Positions 63,670 through 64,000 of a DNA stretch of 64,000 bases are shown in pieces. Under the pieces are notes generated by a model, which saw nothing but the letters and a program-made list of their open reading frames with translations, was not told the origin of the DNA and searched no databases. Location of the stretch: the NCBI GenBank assembly GCA_022606425.2, contig JAHDVF020001569.1, positions 124,001 to 188,000 of the forward strand, given 5' to 3'. Source of the DNA: Lepidostoma basale (lineage: Eukaryota > Arthropoda > Insecta > Trichoptera > Lepidostomatidae). The first letter of the stretch is position 1. Each line of letters starts with the position of its first letter. Position numbers and translations under genes: made by a program.

Positions 63670-63969
63670 TCAACATGAATTCTGTTATGCTGGAGAGGGT
63701 TCAGAAAAAAATTCAGAGGTATCTCTACATGAGGGAGTATGGTAGTTATACGTGACTCTATCCCACAGCATTTCTTTTGGGAATGCTCAGAACCAATTCT
63801 TTACAGCTTCGAAGCTGGGCTGGAAGAAATGGGCATCTCATTACCCATTTCTTTAGATTAATCAGGTATTATGTTGTATTTTTATAATATTTTACCTGTA
63901 CTCAATAAGATGCCTTAAACATTTTGTTGTTTGTAATGTCCTTTGAGTAAATAAACTGATTTGATTTGA
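63670..63969 (+). mobile_element. Family C C-terminus and complete 3' tail
   Basis: [50 protein letters not shown], then UTR and AATAAACTGATTTGATTTGA. It lies 9 nt from the DDB1 exon acceptor at 63661, inside the intron. Confidence 0.75.
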
Positions 63970-64000
63970 ATACTTCCATTAGTAATGGGTTACATCACCC

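Overview
This window is nuclear DNA from an insect. A lepidopteran or another pterygote with a repeat-rich genome fits best, but the order is not proven. The grounds are spliced genes with AT-rich introns and GT/AG junctions, clear animal housekeeping genes, and dense insect-type mobile DNA: mariner, hAT, PIF/Harbinger, TTAA-targeting piggyBac-like, pogo-like, several non-LTR retrotransposon families and tRNA-derived SINEs. Family names for the retroelements (A to J) and SINEs (S1, S2) are mine, used only to group copies within the window.

Three host genes can be supported. (1) 3445..10734, minus strand: one uninterrupted 7.3-kb reading frame for a 2,429-residue protein with a helical N-terminus carrying two HEPN-like R-N-x3-H motifs, about 25 ankyrin repeats, a kinesin-light-chain-like TPR block and a second short ankyrin block. 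(2) 17575..26921, plus strand: a complete four-exon NUDT14 orthologue (Nudix UDP-sugar diphosphatase, 214 residues). (3) 40379..63661, minus strand: the last 13 coding exons of DDB1, the CUL4 ubiquitin-ligase adaptor. They encode 670 residues; the first ~470 residues lie beyond the right edge. NUDT14 and DDB1 converge, with a 13-kb repeat-filled spacer between their stop codons. All three look like ordinary chromosomal genes with no operon-like relation.

Layout: 1-3400 nested DNA transposons (a Harbinger copy split by a TTAA element, then a dead Tc1/mariner). 3445-10734 the ankyrin/TPR gene. 10800-17500 retroelement fragments, including the best reverse-transcriptase domain (12800-14056). 17575-26921 NUDT14, whose introns hold a nearly intact mariner (23068-24389), hAT MITEs and non-LTR debris. 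27000-40380 an intergenic repeat graveyard with a hAT element carrying a Harbinger element inside its dimerisation domain. 40379-64000 DDB1, whose introns hold a second mariner, several MITEs and many retroelement tails.

The most unusual signals are: recurring hairpins that look like minimal hammerhead ribozymes (CUGAUGA..GAAAC..GUH), one set inside a perfect 106-bp-arm palindrome at 51705-51963; the HEPN-like motifs of the ankyrin giant; a TTAA insertion with its empty-site counterpart in the same window; and two repeats with circularly permuted, directly repeated ends.
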